Notes under the pieces: model-generated
The model's database searches: none
Told to the model about the DNA's origin: nothing
What the model saw: the letters and a program-made list of their open reading frames with translations, nothing else
Position numbers and translations under genes: made by a program
Assembly (NCBI GenBank): GCA_016649795.1
Contig: JAENWZ010000154.1
Span: 1 to 5,750 of the forward strand
Length of the DNA: 5,750 nucleotides
From: Proteiniphilum sp.
GTDB lineage: Bacteria > Bacteroidota > Bacteroidia > Bacteroidales > Dysgonomonadaceae
Reading direction: 5' to 3'
Shown: one piece after another, positions 5,693 through 5,750 of the stretch
How the letters are laid out: every line of letters begins with the position of its first letter
Numbering within the stretch: position 1 is the first letter of the stretch

Positions 5693-5750
5693 CACGGGTC
5701 GAGAGGCTCGAACTCCCGACACCTGGTTTTGGAGACCAGTGCTCTACCAA
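5693..5750 (-). tRNA. tRNA-Trp (CCA anticodon), 3' part; 5' end outside the window
   Basis: On the minus strand the sequence contains the end of the D-loop and D-stem (TTGGTAGAGC). The anticodon arm is CTGGT-CTCCAAA-ACCAG with anticodon CCA, which reads UGG. A 5-nt variable loop GTGTC follows, then the T arm GGGAG-TTCGAGC-CTCTC with a canonical TTCGA loop. The 3' acceptor strand GACCCGT ends in discriminator base G at 5693, the tryptophan-type discriminator. The next bases are CAC, so CCA is not encoded and must be added by tRNA nucleotidyltransferase. The acceptor 5' strand and first part of the D arm lie beyond 5750. Confidence 0.95.

Overview
The window holds the classic bacterial secE-nusG-rplKAJL-rpoB transcription/translation cluster, all on the minus strand, so transcription runs from high to low coordinates. 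The order is tRNA-Trp (cut by the right edge), secE, nusG, rplK (L11), rplA (L1), rplJ (L10), rplL (L7/L12) and rpoB (RNA polymerase beta, continuing past the left edge). The protein sequences, the A-rich start contexts without strong Shine-Dalgarno motifs, the tRNA-Trp/secE junction and a tRNA with no encoded CCA all fit Bacteroidota, most likely order Bacteroidales. That placement rests on recalled family sequences, not on a search. I see no mobile element, CRISPR array, phage gene or accessory gene cargo.

Layout from the transcriptional start side: tRNA-Trp 5693-5750 (3' part only); secE 5482-5673, starting 19 nt after the tRNA; nusG 4920-5462 (19-nt gap); a 75-nt spacer that may be a folded leader for rplK; rplK 4395-4844; rplA 3678-4379 (15-nt gap); rplJ 3139-3663 (14-nt gap); a 180-nt spacer; rplL 2581-2958; a 97-nt spacer with a strong terminator-like hairpin; then rpoB from 2484 downward. 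The tight spacing implies one or two long polycistronic messages. NusG acts on the polymerase that rpoB helps encode. L11, L10 and L12 build the ribosomal stalk beside the GTPase centre and L1 forms the opposite stalk. SecE is part of the protein-export channel.

The one real anomaly is in rpoB. The frame is intact for 785 codons and ends in TGA directly after the active-site motif NFEDAIVL. The conserved protein continues without a break in another frame (LNERMVSEDVFTSIHVEEF...) to the edge of the window. The difference is two extra nucleotides in a CTCT repeat at about 128-132. Because beta is essential, a sequencing or assembly error is the most likely cause. A genuine mutation, recoding, or a split beta subunit restarting at the nearby ATG are less likely but testable alternatives.

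The other points of interest are regulatory. A 14-bp hairpin followed by UUUU lies between rplL and rpoB, where E. coli has a known transcription attenuator. Short CCUAA/UUAGG elements around it could form an alternative fold. A possible three-way junction precedes rplK, where L1 represses its own operon in other bacteria. Apart from these, this is an ordinary core-genome region.
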